Positions 8,499 through 18,000 of a DNA stretch of 55,303 nucleotides are shown one piece after another. The notes beneath the pieces were generated by a model. That model was given only the letters and a program-made list of their open reading frames with translations, searched no databases and was not told the origin of the DNA. Position numbers and translations under genes: made by a program. The DNA is taken from positions 2,005,500 through 2,060,802 of the forward strand of contig JAHNZQ020000181.1 in assembly GCA_019155205.2 (NCBI GenBank), read 5' to 3'. The stretch comes from Gracilaria vermiculophylla. Taxonomy: Eukaryota > Rhodophyta > Florideophyceae > Gracilariales > Gracilariaceae. Position 1 is the stretch's first letter. Each line of letters opens with the position of its first letter.

Positions 8499-9938
8499 AT
8501 GCAGCCCATCGCCAAAATGCCTCCCCCCCTCACACCACCCAGCCCAGCGCCTCTCTCCGTTGACTTCATCTCCGACGAGGACGCCTACTTTGACGCCCGC
8601 GATACCCTTTCGTCCTCCGACCGTTCCTCACCACGCCCCCCCCCCATGATCCCTGTGCGCTACTCCCGCCTCGAGCCGCTGGCCCCCCCGCAGCCGCCCC
8701 CCGACGCCGAGCTGTCGCTGTTTAAGCTCGCCAAGGAGGTGCTCACCAGTGTCTCGCCCGGCTCCGACGTCACTAACATTAACCTGCCCGCTAGCATTCT
8801 GGACCCCGTCTCCACGCTGGAGAAGGCCAAAAAGTCCATGCAGCGCGGCGAGCTGCTGCAGGATTTGTGCAACTGTGACGACCCCGAGGCGCGTCTTCTC
8901 AACCTCATACGCTTCAATCTATCCGGGCTTGCCAAGGAGCGCTTCGGCAAGAAGCCGTACAACCCCATCCTGGGGGAGGTGTATCGCTGTGCCTTCGCGC
9001 ACAAGGGCAACGGCGGCGAGACGCTACTAGTGGCGGAGCAGGTTTCGCATCACCCCCCGATAACCGCCCTGCATTTGCACAATGACACGCTTGGCTTTCA
9101 GTTAAACTCGTTCACGGCGCCTGAGCCCAAGTTTTGGGGCAACAGCCTGGAGGTCAAGCTCCGCGGAGAGATTCGAATCGTGCTCAGTCGCTATGACGAT
9201 GAGGAGTATGTTATTACACGCCCTTATATTTACATGAGCGGCTTTGTGGCGGGCCGGCAACGCCTAGAGTTCAATGGCTCCTCCACGTTCACTTGTAAGA
9301 AGACAGGACTCGGTGCTGTGATCGATTTCCATCAGGTAAAGGGCCATCTCAATGCGCGGAGAGACATTAACGCCGTGAGTGGTCGCGTGTTCAAGCTTGC
9401 GAACAACCAAACTTTATACACGGTGGAGGGGCACTGGGATAAGAAAGTGCACATCACGTGCGTGAGCAACGGGCAGCAACGTGTGCTTATTGACTATGAC
9501 GCGGTTGTTGCCGACAAGTCTATGGTGGCTATCCGTCCGCCGGTGGAAGACGAAGAGCCATCGTTCAGCACACGTGTTTGGGCTGATTGCTCGGAAGCAA
9601 TAAACAACGGGGACACTGCTGAGGCCAACGCGCAGAAACGCAAGGTGGAGGACCACCAAAGACGTCTGAAGAAGGAGCGCGTGGCAAACGGGGTGGCATG
9701 GAAATATCGGTATTTTGTCGACAGGGATGAGGGCGAAGGATATGAGCTGCGACCAGAACTACGGAAAATGGAACTGGTGAGGCTATTGCTGGAGCCGCAA
9801 GAGATAGAGGGGCTACGATCTGGAGAGCTAATGAAGCAAATGCACGCGGAACTGATGAAGAAAACGGAAGAAAGTGACGTCAAGGAACGTGGCGGTGGAA
9901 GAAGAAGGCTGTTGATGAGAAATCGAAACAAAGCGTGA
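8499..9938 (+). CDS. Oxysterol-binding protein-related protein (short ORP)
   Basis: The first ATG of the frame, at 8499, gives 479 residues. The family signature EQVSHHPP is present at residues 180-187 (9036-9059). The surrounding lipid-binding barrel is typical of Osh/ORP proteins: a lid-like N-terminal segment, LPASILDPVSTLEKAKK, and later RYFVDRDEGEGYELRPELRK. There is no PH or ankyrin domain before it, so it is a short ORP. Near the N-terminus an acidic stretch precedes AYFDARD (29-35), which resembles a FFAT motif that binds VAP proteins of the ER; position 1 is Ala rather than Glu. ORPs exchange sterols or phosphoinositides at membrane contact sites. That role, and ER attachment through VAP, are inferred from the family. 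The N-terminus is Pro/Ser-rich and the C-terminus basic. Confidence 0.92.
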   Translation: MQPIAKMPPPLTPPSPAPLSVDFISDEDAYFDARDTLSSSDRSSPRPPPMIPVRYSRLEPLAPPQPPPDAELSLFKLAKEVLTSVSPGSDVTNINLPASILDPVSTLEKAKKSMQRGELLQDLCNCDDPEARLLNLIRFNLSGLAKERFGKKPYNPILGEVYRCAFAHKGNGGETLLVAEQVSHHPPITALHLHNDTLGFQLNSFTAPEPKFWGNSLEVKLRGEIRIVLSRYDDEEYVITRPYIYMSGFVAGRQRLEFNGSSTFTCKKTGLGAVIDFHQVKGHLNARRDINAVSGRVFKLANNQTLYTVEGHWDKKVHITCVSNGQQRVLIDYDAVVADKSMVAIRPPVEDEEPSFSTRVWADCSEAINNGDTAEANAQKRKVEDHQRRLKKERVANGVAWKYRYFVDRDEGEGYELRPELRKMELVRLLLEPQEIEGLRSGELMKQMHAELMKKTEESDVKERGGGRRRLLMRNRNKA

Positions 9939-10529
9939 TAAGGTACGGCAAGGGGGGGGGTCATTTTGGCGGCCTACGGCGGTGGTGGGCCTACGGCGGT
10001 GGTGGGCCTACGGCGGTAGTGGGCCGAGCGGCGGAAAGGAGTGGAAGCGCGTTTGGCGATTAGGCATCAATTCGCGGCGGAGCGGCAGCTGCTTATTTTT
10101 GCATCACTGTCCAAAGCCACACCGCGCGCGACTCTAGTGGGCGTGGCGCACAGCCGTGTCACGTGTGCCGCGCCGGTTGGCTGTGGCGGGCGATGCGCCA
10201 TGGCCAGAAATTTGGCGGCTGGCGACGGCCTGCACGCTCCTGCGCAGGGAGGGCGATCGGCGCTGCGCGTGTGCTAGCGCCGTTCCGCCGTGGCCACACG
10301 CCGTAGGTGTGCAGCCCCGCACCCGCGGCGGCGGCGACCGGTGGCCTTGAGTCTCCGTCGTTCCCTCACGCCCAACCTGCGCCTGCTGCATTTCGGCGTC
10401 AATGCGCCCTGGTTGCGCTTGGAGGTCCGCTTAGTTTGAGTAGATCCCTTGTCCGCGAGCGTCTTTGGCAAACACCGTCTAAACTGCGTGTGTTTCAGGC
10501 CTGCACCTCTTCCTGCTCCGTGTCTCGAT
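9939..10529. other. Intergenic region with small tandem repeat
   Basis: No gene was recognised. It contains a run of nine G near 9952 and the 17-base tandem repeat at 9971-10021, and should include the carrier gene promoter. Confidence 0.5.
9971..10021. repeat. Tandem repeat, three copies of a 17-base unit
   Basis: The unit GGCCTACGGCGGTGGTG is repeated three times (9971, 9988, 10005). The third copy has one substitution (GGTAGTG). It lies just after the ORP stop codon. Confidence 0.9.
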
Positions 10530-11623
10530 ATGGCCGAAACACGTGATGGCGCGCTCGTGGCAAACTCGACTTCTTCTCCTCCCTCCATGGCCGTCGCCAA
10601 GGAGCTGTTTGCCGGCACTGTCGGCGGAACCGCACAGGTGAGTTGCGCCGTCCTACGTTTGATCCAGCCCTCGCCAGATGCGCCCCGTACTCACACCTCG
10701 CTTCAACTCAGATATGCGTGGGACACCCGTTTGACACGGTCAAAGTCAAGCTCCAAAGCATGAAGCAACCAAAGCCTGGACAGCCGCCCATGTACACTGG
10801 TGCCATGGACGTGGTCAGAAAGGTGGTTGCGCGAGAGGGCGTGCGCGGCTTGTTCGCTGGCATCCAAGCCCCGCTTCCGTTCGTCGCCATCTTCAATGCC
10901 ACCCTGTTTGCCGCGAACGGCACCATGAGGCGCGTGCTCGGAAAAGGAAGAACGGAGGACCAGCTGTCGCTCTCAGAGATTGGATTGGCGGGCGTTGGTG
11001 CTGGCGCGGCTGTTAGTTTTGTCGCCTGTCCCACCGAACTCGTCAAGTGCAGACTGCAGGCCCAGCCTGGCGCCTTCGCGGGTGCCATCGACTGCACGAG
11101 ACAGGTCGTTGCCAATCGGGGCATGAGTGGCTTGTTCACCGGTATGCAGGCTACTTTGATCCGCGAACTACCGGGAAATGCCTTGTATTTCATGACGTAT
11201 GTTGGATTGCAGAGAAGCATGGTTCAGGAAGGCAGTTCGATCAAGGATTTGAGTTCGTGGCATCATCTTTTCGCCGGTGGTATGGCAGGACTTGGTATGT
11301 TAACGCGCTTCTGAACCATTTCTGGCCGCGCTGCCTGAAAAAAGGGAAACTAACTCCCCCTCTCCATTTCTTTCTGTTGTGATGTTGTGATCTCAGCCTT
11401 CTGGCTCCCCTGTTACCCCATGGATTTGTGTAAGACTTTGATTCAAACAGACAGCGAAACCAACCCCAAGTATAGAGGTTTCTTTGATTGTGTTCGGAAG
11501 GTCGTGCGCGCTGAAGGAGTAAGAGGGCTATACAAAGGTGTTGGCCCTTGCCTCGCACGCGCTTTTCCCGCCAACGCAGTCACCTTGCTCGCCTATGAAT
11601 CCACGAAAGGGCTTCTTGGTTAA
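10530..11623 (+). CDS. Mitochondrial carrier (SLC25), acylcarnitine/BOU-like, three exons
   Basis: Exons are 10530-10637, 10712-11294 and 11397-11623. Introns start GTGAGT and GTATGT and end AG. The spliced frame is 918 bases, 305 residues, the normal carrier length. All three repeats carry the P-x-[DE]-x-x-[KR] signature: GHPFDTVKVKLQ, CPTELVKCRLQ and YPMDLCKTLIQ. GHPFDTVK and CPTE resemble the acylcarnitine/ornithine branch (SLC25A20/A29, plant BOU), and the third repeat with NPKYRGFFDC is most like plant BOU. The protein should sit in the mitochondrial inner membrane with six helices. The exact substrate (acylcarnitine, basic amino acid or other) is not settled by these motifs. A second in-frame ATG at 10587 is an alternative start. 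Confidence 0.9.
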
Positions 11624-12435
11624 GTATCTCACAAGTTCTCACCTCGTCGAGCGCCTTGCATGTATAGGCTTTGCTCGTGTACGAATATTATGCGAAGAGT
11701 GTTTCTCCATGAGCTCAGTTTTGGAAGGCTAATATTATGCGAAGAGTGTTTCTCCATGAGCTCAGTTTTGGAAGGCTAATTTGCAGCGAGCTTAACTGTA
11801 TTAAAACTTGACGTCTTAAGGGAGCTCCCTGACTGGAGCTTGGCAGTCTTTGCCATCCGTTATGTGTTGACGCTACAAATCTCACCATGTTCTCGGCACA
11901 GCGTTCTTTTCAAGACTGGAAGCTTGTTGGGCCCAAGCCGGCAACCTTTTCCCGCCACTGTTAACGCCTCGTGTCTCACTGCGTTATTTGCCCATTGGAC
12001 AAAACCGACTTCAGCAATGCCATTAGCATCTCTCTTTAGAACAACTCCTAGAAATGCGAGGATAAAAATTTTCCACTCAACCTCAGGATTTGTACTCCAC
12101 CTGGAGGTAATATGATGCTGTTGTTATCTTGCGATTTATTCCTGAAGCAAACCGCGGCTCTGTATTAGAGATATGCAAAAAGTCCAGAAAAACATCCAAC
12201 ACCCATCACGTTATTTATCGGTTCAGCCGTGGCGCATATCTCCGTCAGCTCCTTTCGCATGCAGCAAGCGTATGCCTAGAAATTATGGCTATCCATACGC
12301 TGCCAAGTATCCCAGAATCCTAGAGAAATGACACCAGGGTACATTTGAATCACTGAAACTCACACCGACTCCGAATCTGAAGGCATTCGAACTTGTTTTT
12401 CAGGGATCATTTATGCCGTTGAAGACAGGCTCACC
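11624..12435. other. Convergent intergenic region
   Basis: It lies between the 3' ends of the carrier gene and the MTRFR gene. The only notable content is the 47-base tandem duplication at 11684-11777. No gene seen. Confidence 0.55.
11684..11777. repeat. Perfect 47-base tandem duplication
   Basis: Bases 11684-11730 are repeated exactly at 11731-11777. Both begin AATATTATGCGAAGAGTG and end TTTTGGAAGGCT. It lies 60 bases past the carrier stop codon, so it may be in its 3' untranslated region. Perfect identity implies a recent event or an assembly duplication. Confidence 0.95.
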
Positions 12436-13229
12436 TCAAAAATCAAGGCTCAAACTCTTGTCCCGTCGAGACTTGAAGTGTTTCTTTACCGCCTTTCTCC
12501 TTCGCTTGGCTTTCCGCGCGCGAGCAAGATGTAGCTGCTTCGCCGCCAGTGAATCCTCCCCGCGCAGTAGCTCATCCAACTTTCGCCGTACAATTTCCCG
12601 AGCAAGTTTTCGATTTTGTTCCCTGCTCCGCGTCTGTTGACATTTAACAACAATGCCTGATGGTGTATGTTTCAAAACCTGAAAAATAGCATTTAGAGAA
12701 AGGATACATTCGTTAGTACAATGACCTTATACTGGGAGCTGCGTGGGTACATATTAGAACGTTTCGTGAGATTCGATAACGGAGAACTTACAACACAGTT
12801 GGATGTTTTGTTTATCTTCTGGCCCCCGGAACCTGAGCCTCGGACAAAGTCTTCGATAAGGTCCTCTTCCCGAAGCGACGGCAGTTCGTGATTCTTTATG
12901 AGTTTTCTGGGAGATTCCTTACGTTTCTCAGCCTTTTCATTTGGTTGAGGGAGGCTCGGGGGGGCAACATCCGGCTCGGTACTGAAAGGTCTCTGCCCAG
13001 TCCTTTTCGCCGAGCGTGATTCATATGCGGGCGTTGGTGTCACGGCGCAGATCACCGCTCTTTGGGGGAGCAGAAGATATGCTCGTCTGCATGAAACCCC
13101 CGGGGTGATAACGTTTGCATTTCTCGAAGATCGAACGGCAGCGTTGTAAATCGGGAGAAGAGTCGATCCACGTACAAGTGGCAATGAAAACGCAAGGCTG
13201 GTGAGTTTCTTTAGAGATCTGCTGCCCAT
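12436..13229 (-). CDS. Mitochondrial release-factor-like protein (MTRFR / C12orf65 type)
   Basis: Exons are 12792-13229 and 12436-12678 on the minus strand. The intron 12679-12791 starts GTAAGT and ends CAG. The product has 226 residues. The GGQ loop is intact in [17 protein letters not shown]. Across the splice the sequence reads [20 protein letters not shown], the hallmark of the C12orf65/ICT1 branch that lacks the codon-recognition domains of full release factors. A basic C-terminal tail ([17 protein letters not shown]) fits insertion into the ribosomal RNA channel. The chosen ATG at 13229 begins [20 protein letters not shown], a plausible mitochondrial presequence. The frame is open further upstream without an ATG, so a 5' exon is possible. 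The family rescues stalled mitochondrial ribosomes by hydrolysing peptidyl-tRNA. Confidence 0.9.
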
Positions 13230-13469
13230 GCCTTTCTCCAACGCAGCCGCAGGAATCAAATATCCGATCTGTTGGTGAGACCGACGGCGCTGCTTCAGAT
13301 ACGTTCGAGATGAGGTATTATGAGTTTCCTTGAAGGATTGCGTAGCCAAGTCATGGCTGCGATGAGCAGGATACGCGCCGCATAGTCTAGCGGAGTATTG
13401 ACCAGTGGTTCCGGCGACCTGTTGCAAATTAATTCACATTATTAGACGAAGCATGGCCTCTCACAGCCA

Positions 13470-13493
13470 ATGGTGGGGCACTGCCCCCACCAT
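13470..13493. repeat. Hairpin-forming inverted repeat, 9-bp arms
   Basis: ATGGTGGGG and CCCCACCAT flank a 6-base loop. It is located 81 bases past the LSM8 stop codon and 241 bases upstream of the MTRFR start, so it may be a 3' untranslated hairpin. Confidence 0.6.
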
Positions 13494-13573
13494 CACACGG
13501 TTTTCGTCTGCGACGCTCTTCGTGGCGTTTCATTCGAAGGCATGGTGAGGCGGAGATGTACTTTTTTAGTTTC

Positions 13574-14014
13574 CTAATGAGTTACACGATGTATAGGATA
13601 CCCCTGTTCGAACCAGATACCAATTTGCCCGTGAAAAACATCCTTGTCAGAACAAACTTGCCATGGAGGAAAAACGGAAGACACCCGTGAAATAAAATAA
13701 CATACTCGCTTCGAGCTCCAGGACTCCTTTTCATCCTTTTCTGCGTCTATTTCGCCGATGATGGCTATGTTATCTCCTCTAATGATGAAAATATTTAGTG
13801 GATCAGATGCAATCGTTTGCATAGGCTTGTTCGGCTCAAATACACGTTCAACGCATTTCTCAAGAACGATATTGCATACCTGATCGAATCCGCGTAATAG
13901 TCCCACAACCATTCGTCCATCGTTTGTAATCACACTTACTTGTTTGTCGACGTAGTCAAGCAACATTGACTTCCGCCCGCCGGATTGTTCTCTTTTTCCT
14001 TTTTTGCTAGACAT
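13574..14014 (-). CDS. LSM8: U6 snRNA-associated Sm-like protein LSM8
   Basis: Exons are 13706-14014 and 13574-13603 on the minus strand, giving 112 residues. The Sm fold is clear: Sm1 has VSVITNDGRMVVGLLRGFDQ and Sm2 has IIRGDNIAIIGEID, where the RGDN loop binds RNA. LSM8 completes the nuclear LSM2-8 ring that binds the U6 snRNA 3' oligo-U and supports splicing. The intron 13604-13705 begins GTATGT and ends AACAG. It is 102 bases, in phase and stop-free, so an unspliced reading looks like a longer open frame. Splicing yields the end RGYPIHRVTH, which matches the conserved LSM8 tail RAEPLNSVAH in pattern, and this decided the model. A basic N-terminal extension (SSKKGKREQSGGRK) precedes the Sm fold. 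Confidence 0.93.
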   Translation of the reverse strand: MSSKKGKREQSGGRKSMLLDYVDKQVSVITNDGRMVVGLLRGFDQVCNIVLEKCVERVFEPNKPMQTIASDPLNIFIIRGDNIAIIGEIDAEKDEKESWSSKRVCYFISRVSSVFPPWQVCSDKDVFHGQIGIWFEQGYPIHRVTH

Positions 14015-14552
14015 ACTGCTATACAAAAGATGTGTCCGGATGGCCAGGAAATTTGACCGACTCACAATACACAAAGGATACTCTTGCTCTAACAGGATAG
14101 ATGGCTACTTGGCAGCCTCGTCAGCAAGTCAAATATACTGGTTGTGGGCGATGGCGACCAAAATAACCTGCTTGAACTCAAACTTGAAAGCATTTTCGGA
14201 AAAAACTCAGAAAGTTTTAGAGCCCCGCCCATGAAATCCTTCATCCCTGGCAAAACTGTACATGGCATCTGGAATTTTCGAAAGCCACAAAGGTAGCCTA
14301 GCTCAGTATGAAATTCTGAGGTTTTACTCGACATTCTTGCGGACCAATCATAATCAACCTGTTCTGATCCCGCTTCGATCCAGTTCGGGGTTGATCTATG
14401 ATCGCCGTCGTCGCCCAGAACAACTATCTAGCCGTGGCATTAATACGCTGGACACCCCGCGCGGCGCGTTTCTTCAACAACCTGTTCCTCGTGAGAACTG
14501 GCCATCGGTCTAATAAGTGAAACGATTAAGCACAGTCACCAAGTGCAGTCAA
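14015..14552. promoter_or_regulatory. Shared divergent promoter region, LSM8 and Cpn10
   Basis: These 538 bases separate the start codons of two divergent housekeeping genes and must contain both promoters. No single core element stands out with confidence. Confidence 0.45.
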
Positions 14553-14943
14553 ATGGTACGTAGTTTACATCGATCTCATTGCTACAAAGTTTCACTAGTC
14601 GCACCTCAACGGCCTAACGTCTGTACGCTCCTTCTAGGCATCGAAAGTTGTGAAGAGAATCATTCCTCTCCTCGATCGGGTTCTGATTCAGAAGGCGGTC
14701 GCGGAAAAGACCAGTCGGGGTGGCGTAATTCTACCAGAGTCGGCGGTCAGCAAACTCAATGAGGGCAAGGTCATCGCAGTTGGTCCCGGATCGAGGACAA
14801 CCGATGGAACCCTGATTCAACCGTCTGTGAAGGAAGGAGATGATGTCCTCTTGCCAGAATACGGTGGGTCGAAGGTCATCATTGACGGTAAAGATTTCTT
14901 TTTGTATAGAGACGACGAGCTCTTGGGACTCATCAAGCATTAG
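14553..14943 (+). CDS. 10-kDa chaperonin (Cpn10/HSP10, GroES family)
   Basis: Exons are 14553-14555 and 14638-14943. The first coding exon is only the ATG; the intron 14556-14637 starts GTACGT and ends TTCTAG. The product has 102 residues, the usual size. It begins MASKVVKRIIPLLDRVLIQK. The mobile loop KTSRGGVILPE that contacts Cpn60 is present, as is the C-terminal GGSKVIIDGKDFFLYRDDEL. Cpn10 caps the Cpn60 ring during protein folding in the organelle, most likely the mitochondrion since no plastid-type double domain or long presequence is seen. Splicing right after the ATG is supported by good splice sites and by recovery of the normal N-terminus, which an unspliced reading lacks. Confidence 0.92.
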
Positions 14944-15001
14944 AAAACTGGAATTCTAAACACCAATACACTGGCACTCGTGCTTTACCGTACTTAGAGC
15001 T

Positions 15002-18000
15002 TTACGCTTCTGCCGCGCAAGGTTCTGCTTGCGAAGATTCTGTGTCGCTTTCTTTGACTCGCCGCATAGCTCTCCGCATTTGACCAACATAGTAAAGCAG
15101 TTCTTCGTGTATCCCACTTCCGACTTCAACCTTTGACATTTCCGTTTCTGCTCGTGAAATGTACGATTCAAGAACTCCCCGTGGAATTGTTATTTGCTTT
15201 CCTGCCTGATGTTTTTCTCCTAGAGGGTCCACGTTTTCATCCCCCGGTATCTCCGCACGCGTCGCATGGTCTGCCTTCTCCTTAAGATGGCGAATGGCGG
15301 CCTTATACGTGCGTTCCTTTGAATCAGCATTGGAGCTAGCTCTTTGCAGTTTCTTCTTCATGGCGCTAACTCTATCCATATATTTCACAACTCTGGCCTC
15401 GGCTGCAACGCGGCTCTGTTTTTCGCGAGTTAATCTCTTCTCCAGTTCTTCTCTATCAGCTATAACATCCCGCAGTTTCCGCGACAAGTCATTCTTGCGA
15501 TTGACAACATCGTCATTGTAGACAAACGACGGCTGCAGGCGTCTTACTTCATTGTTAGGCTCTCGCAAGACATTCGCAGATTTGCTCAATGCAGTAATTG
15601 AATCCTTAAGGTTCTTAATCTCCTCGTCCCTGTCAACGATAGCTTGCTCCAATCGCGGGATAGCTGACAAAGCCAATGAGGCATCCATGATGCTTATCGA
15701 AGGATATGGCTTACCGACAATGGAACCGTGACGTGGAACTTCATAGAATTCCGAAGCGTTAACCTGTGTAGAGGCACATGAACTCAATCCCGGTCGTAAC
15801 AATCTGGTCATCGCTACAGCAGCCTTGAACACAACACGCAGACGGCGCAAACGATTACCCTTCTGATCCGGAGCAACAGCGAATATATCCAGCTTGTATT
15901 TTGAACGGTAGAGACAAATAATCTTTGACAAGAAAGCCTTCTGGGTCGCTAGACTTGCAATTCGGTTGACCAGTCGAGTTTGACGGGAGTCCGTCAACAT
16001 CATGTTGTCTTTCATATTGAAGTGTTCACGGACGATTGCGTTAATTCCATCCTCCACCGAAACTGCAGACTCTTCACAGCCGATCAACGCCGCAAGTCGT
16101 GCAATGAAGGTAGCATATGTGTCTCTTTGCTCGGACAGAGTGAATTCCAGGTCTTGATGTGAGCTCTTCAATGAATCCAGCTCAACTTTCTGTTCCTGGA
16201 CAATACCACATAGCTGTGCATTGGCTCTCAGCTTGTCCTCATACAGTGCACAGATATGTTGAAACTGCTTCTTCAGGAAGCCTGTGGTCTCTTTGTCTTG
16301 CAGACGGAAATCAACGTTACCAGCATTCAATTGGAGAGAAAGCCGACTTTGACCAATATCTATCGGTTGAGCACCATCAATGTTGACGTCATTGATATAA
16401 GGTAATGAACTCTCTTCAGTATCGTCTTCGTCCCCACTTGCTGCTTCCAGCACGGCTTCCGGCATTTGTTGGGCTTGATTAGGACGCATCTTGGCGATAA
16501 TTCCATTCTGTACGTTCATCATCCCATAGATTTCGTCTTGGAACGCCTTGGACTCAATAAGTATGGCGCGAGATGCATTATCCAGATCGTCCTTCGTGCC
16601 CATGTTGCAGATTAAGTCCTCCAATTTTTCCCGCAACATTCTGTACCTTGCAGCGAAATCTTCCTTTCTTCCGATTAAAGAATCTAATGACTGTATGGCC
16701 GCTTCTATCAAAGGATCATTCCATCGGGATATGGTAACGTCCCCGTCTAGAGTAGAGAACATACTCTGTCTACGAGAAGACTGATCTCCATATGATGAGC
16801 AAGTAAGATCGCCAAACGAGTCCCGAGTGACATCTCTCTGACGGATAAGCTCGGCATATTTCTCCTCGAACACCTCCCTCTCCTTCTCTGCAATACGTCT
16901 GGCGTTTTCTAATCCTGCGTTCTCTGCTTTAAGGGTAGCCATATCCGCCTCCAACTCAGCTTTAATCTTCTTCAGTCTGGTTTCCCTTTCCTCTATCTCC
17001 ATTTGCAAGTCTTCACATGCTTGCTCAGACCTCTGGCTGCGGGCGAGTAGATGCTCAATGCGAGAAGAAAGCTCATCCACGACTTGTTTCTCACTTGCCG
17101 GTTTGCAACCAAGTTTCTCCGAGAGACGTCTCAAGAATGCTTGCTGCTCATCAGCAAAATGACCATTGCTAGCTCGCCTACTGACACTACTTCTTCGATT
17201 GACGTACTCAAGTGAACGCAACCGTGTGTACTCCCCGCGAAGGGCGGTAAGAGCAAGATTCTTCTCTTGTAGCTCTTTGCGAAGCTTATCGGTTTCGGCA
17301 CCCCTCTGAAGGAGTAGCGCTTGGGCACGAGCTAGCTCATCACGAATTGATGTGGTGATGGCTTCCACCAATGCATGACGAGGAGGTTCCGTTTCTGAAT
17401 TGAACTCAGAATCTGTCTTGGATCTATTCACAATATCCTCCGTGGCCTTCTTCAAAATGCTTTCCAGTTCGTGTGATGTGGATTTCATCACATTGAACGC
17501 GGTCTTCTGATCTTCTAGTTGACTGCGGAGTTGACGAACTTCGTTTTCTTTCTGATCCAGAGCTTGGGCGGCGGCTTCAATGTTTTCTGTCATCTCTGCC
17601 GAGCACTTCAAGAAATTGTCTTTGTCAATCTTTGCAGCTTCCTTTGAAGTGCGATGCTTCTTTTCAGCTTCATCCCGCTGTTTGCGTAGGTCAACGTTTT
17701 CCTTGTGAGCATCTTGGATTTCGACATTCAATCGAAGAATGACCTTGCTATTTCGCTCCTTCGCAAGTTCCAGGTCTTCCTGGGCAGCACGAAGGTCGTC
17801 GAGCTGATACTCTTGTTCTTCCACTCTTCGAAGCAAGTCTATGCGTTCTCTATCCAAATTATTTGAAGGCACTGAGGCTCGTCGTGGGGATGATCCTTGA
17901 GGAGACTGCTGTCCAGTTCGAGTGTACGGCTTCTCGCTCGCCCCTAACTTGCGAAGCTGGTCATTCTCGTGAAGTAGTTCATCGTAACGTTTGCGATTAT

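Noticed and set aside
13600..13625. T-loop-like GGTTCGAAC in the LSM8 intron
   Set aside because: No cloverleaf is possible and the LSM8 splice acceptor explains this site.
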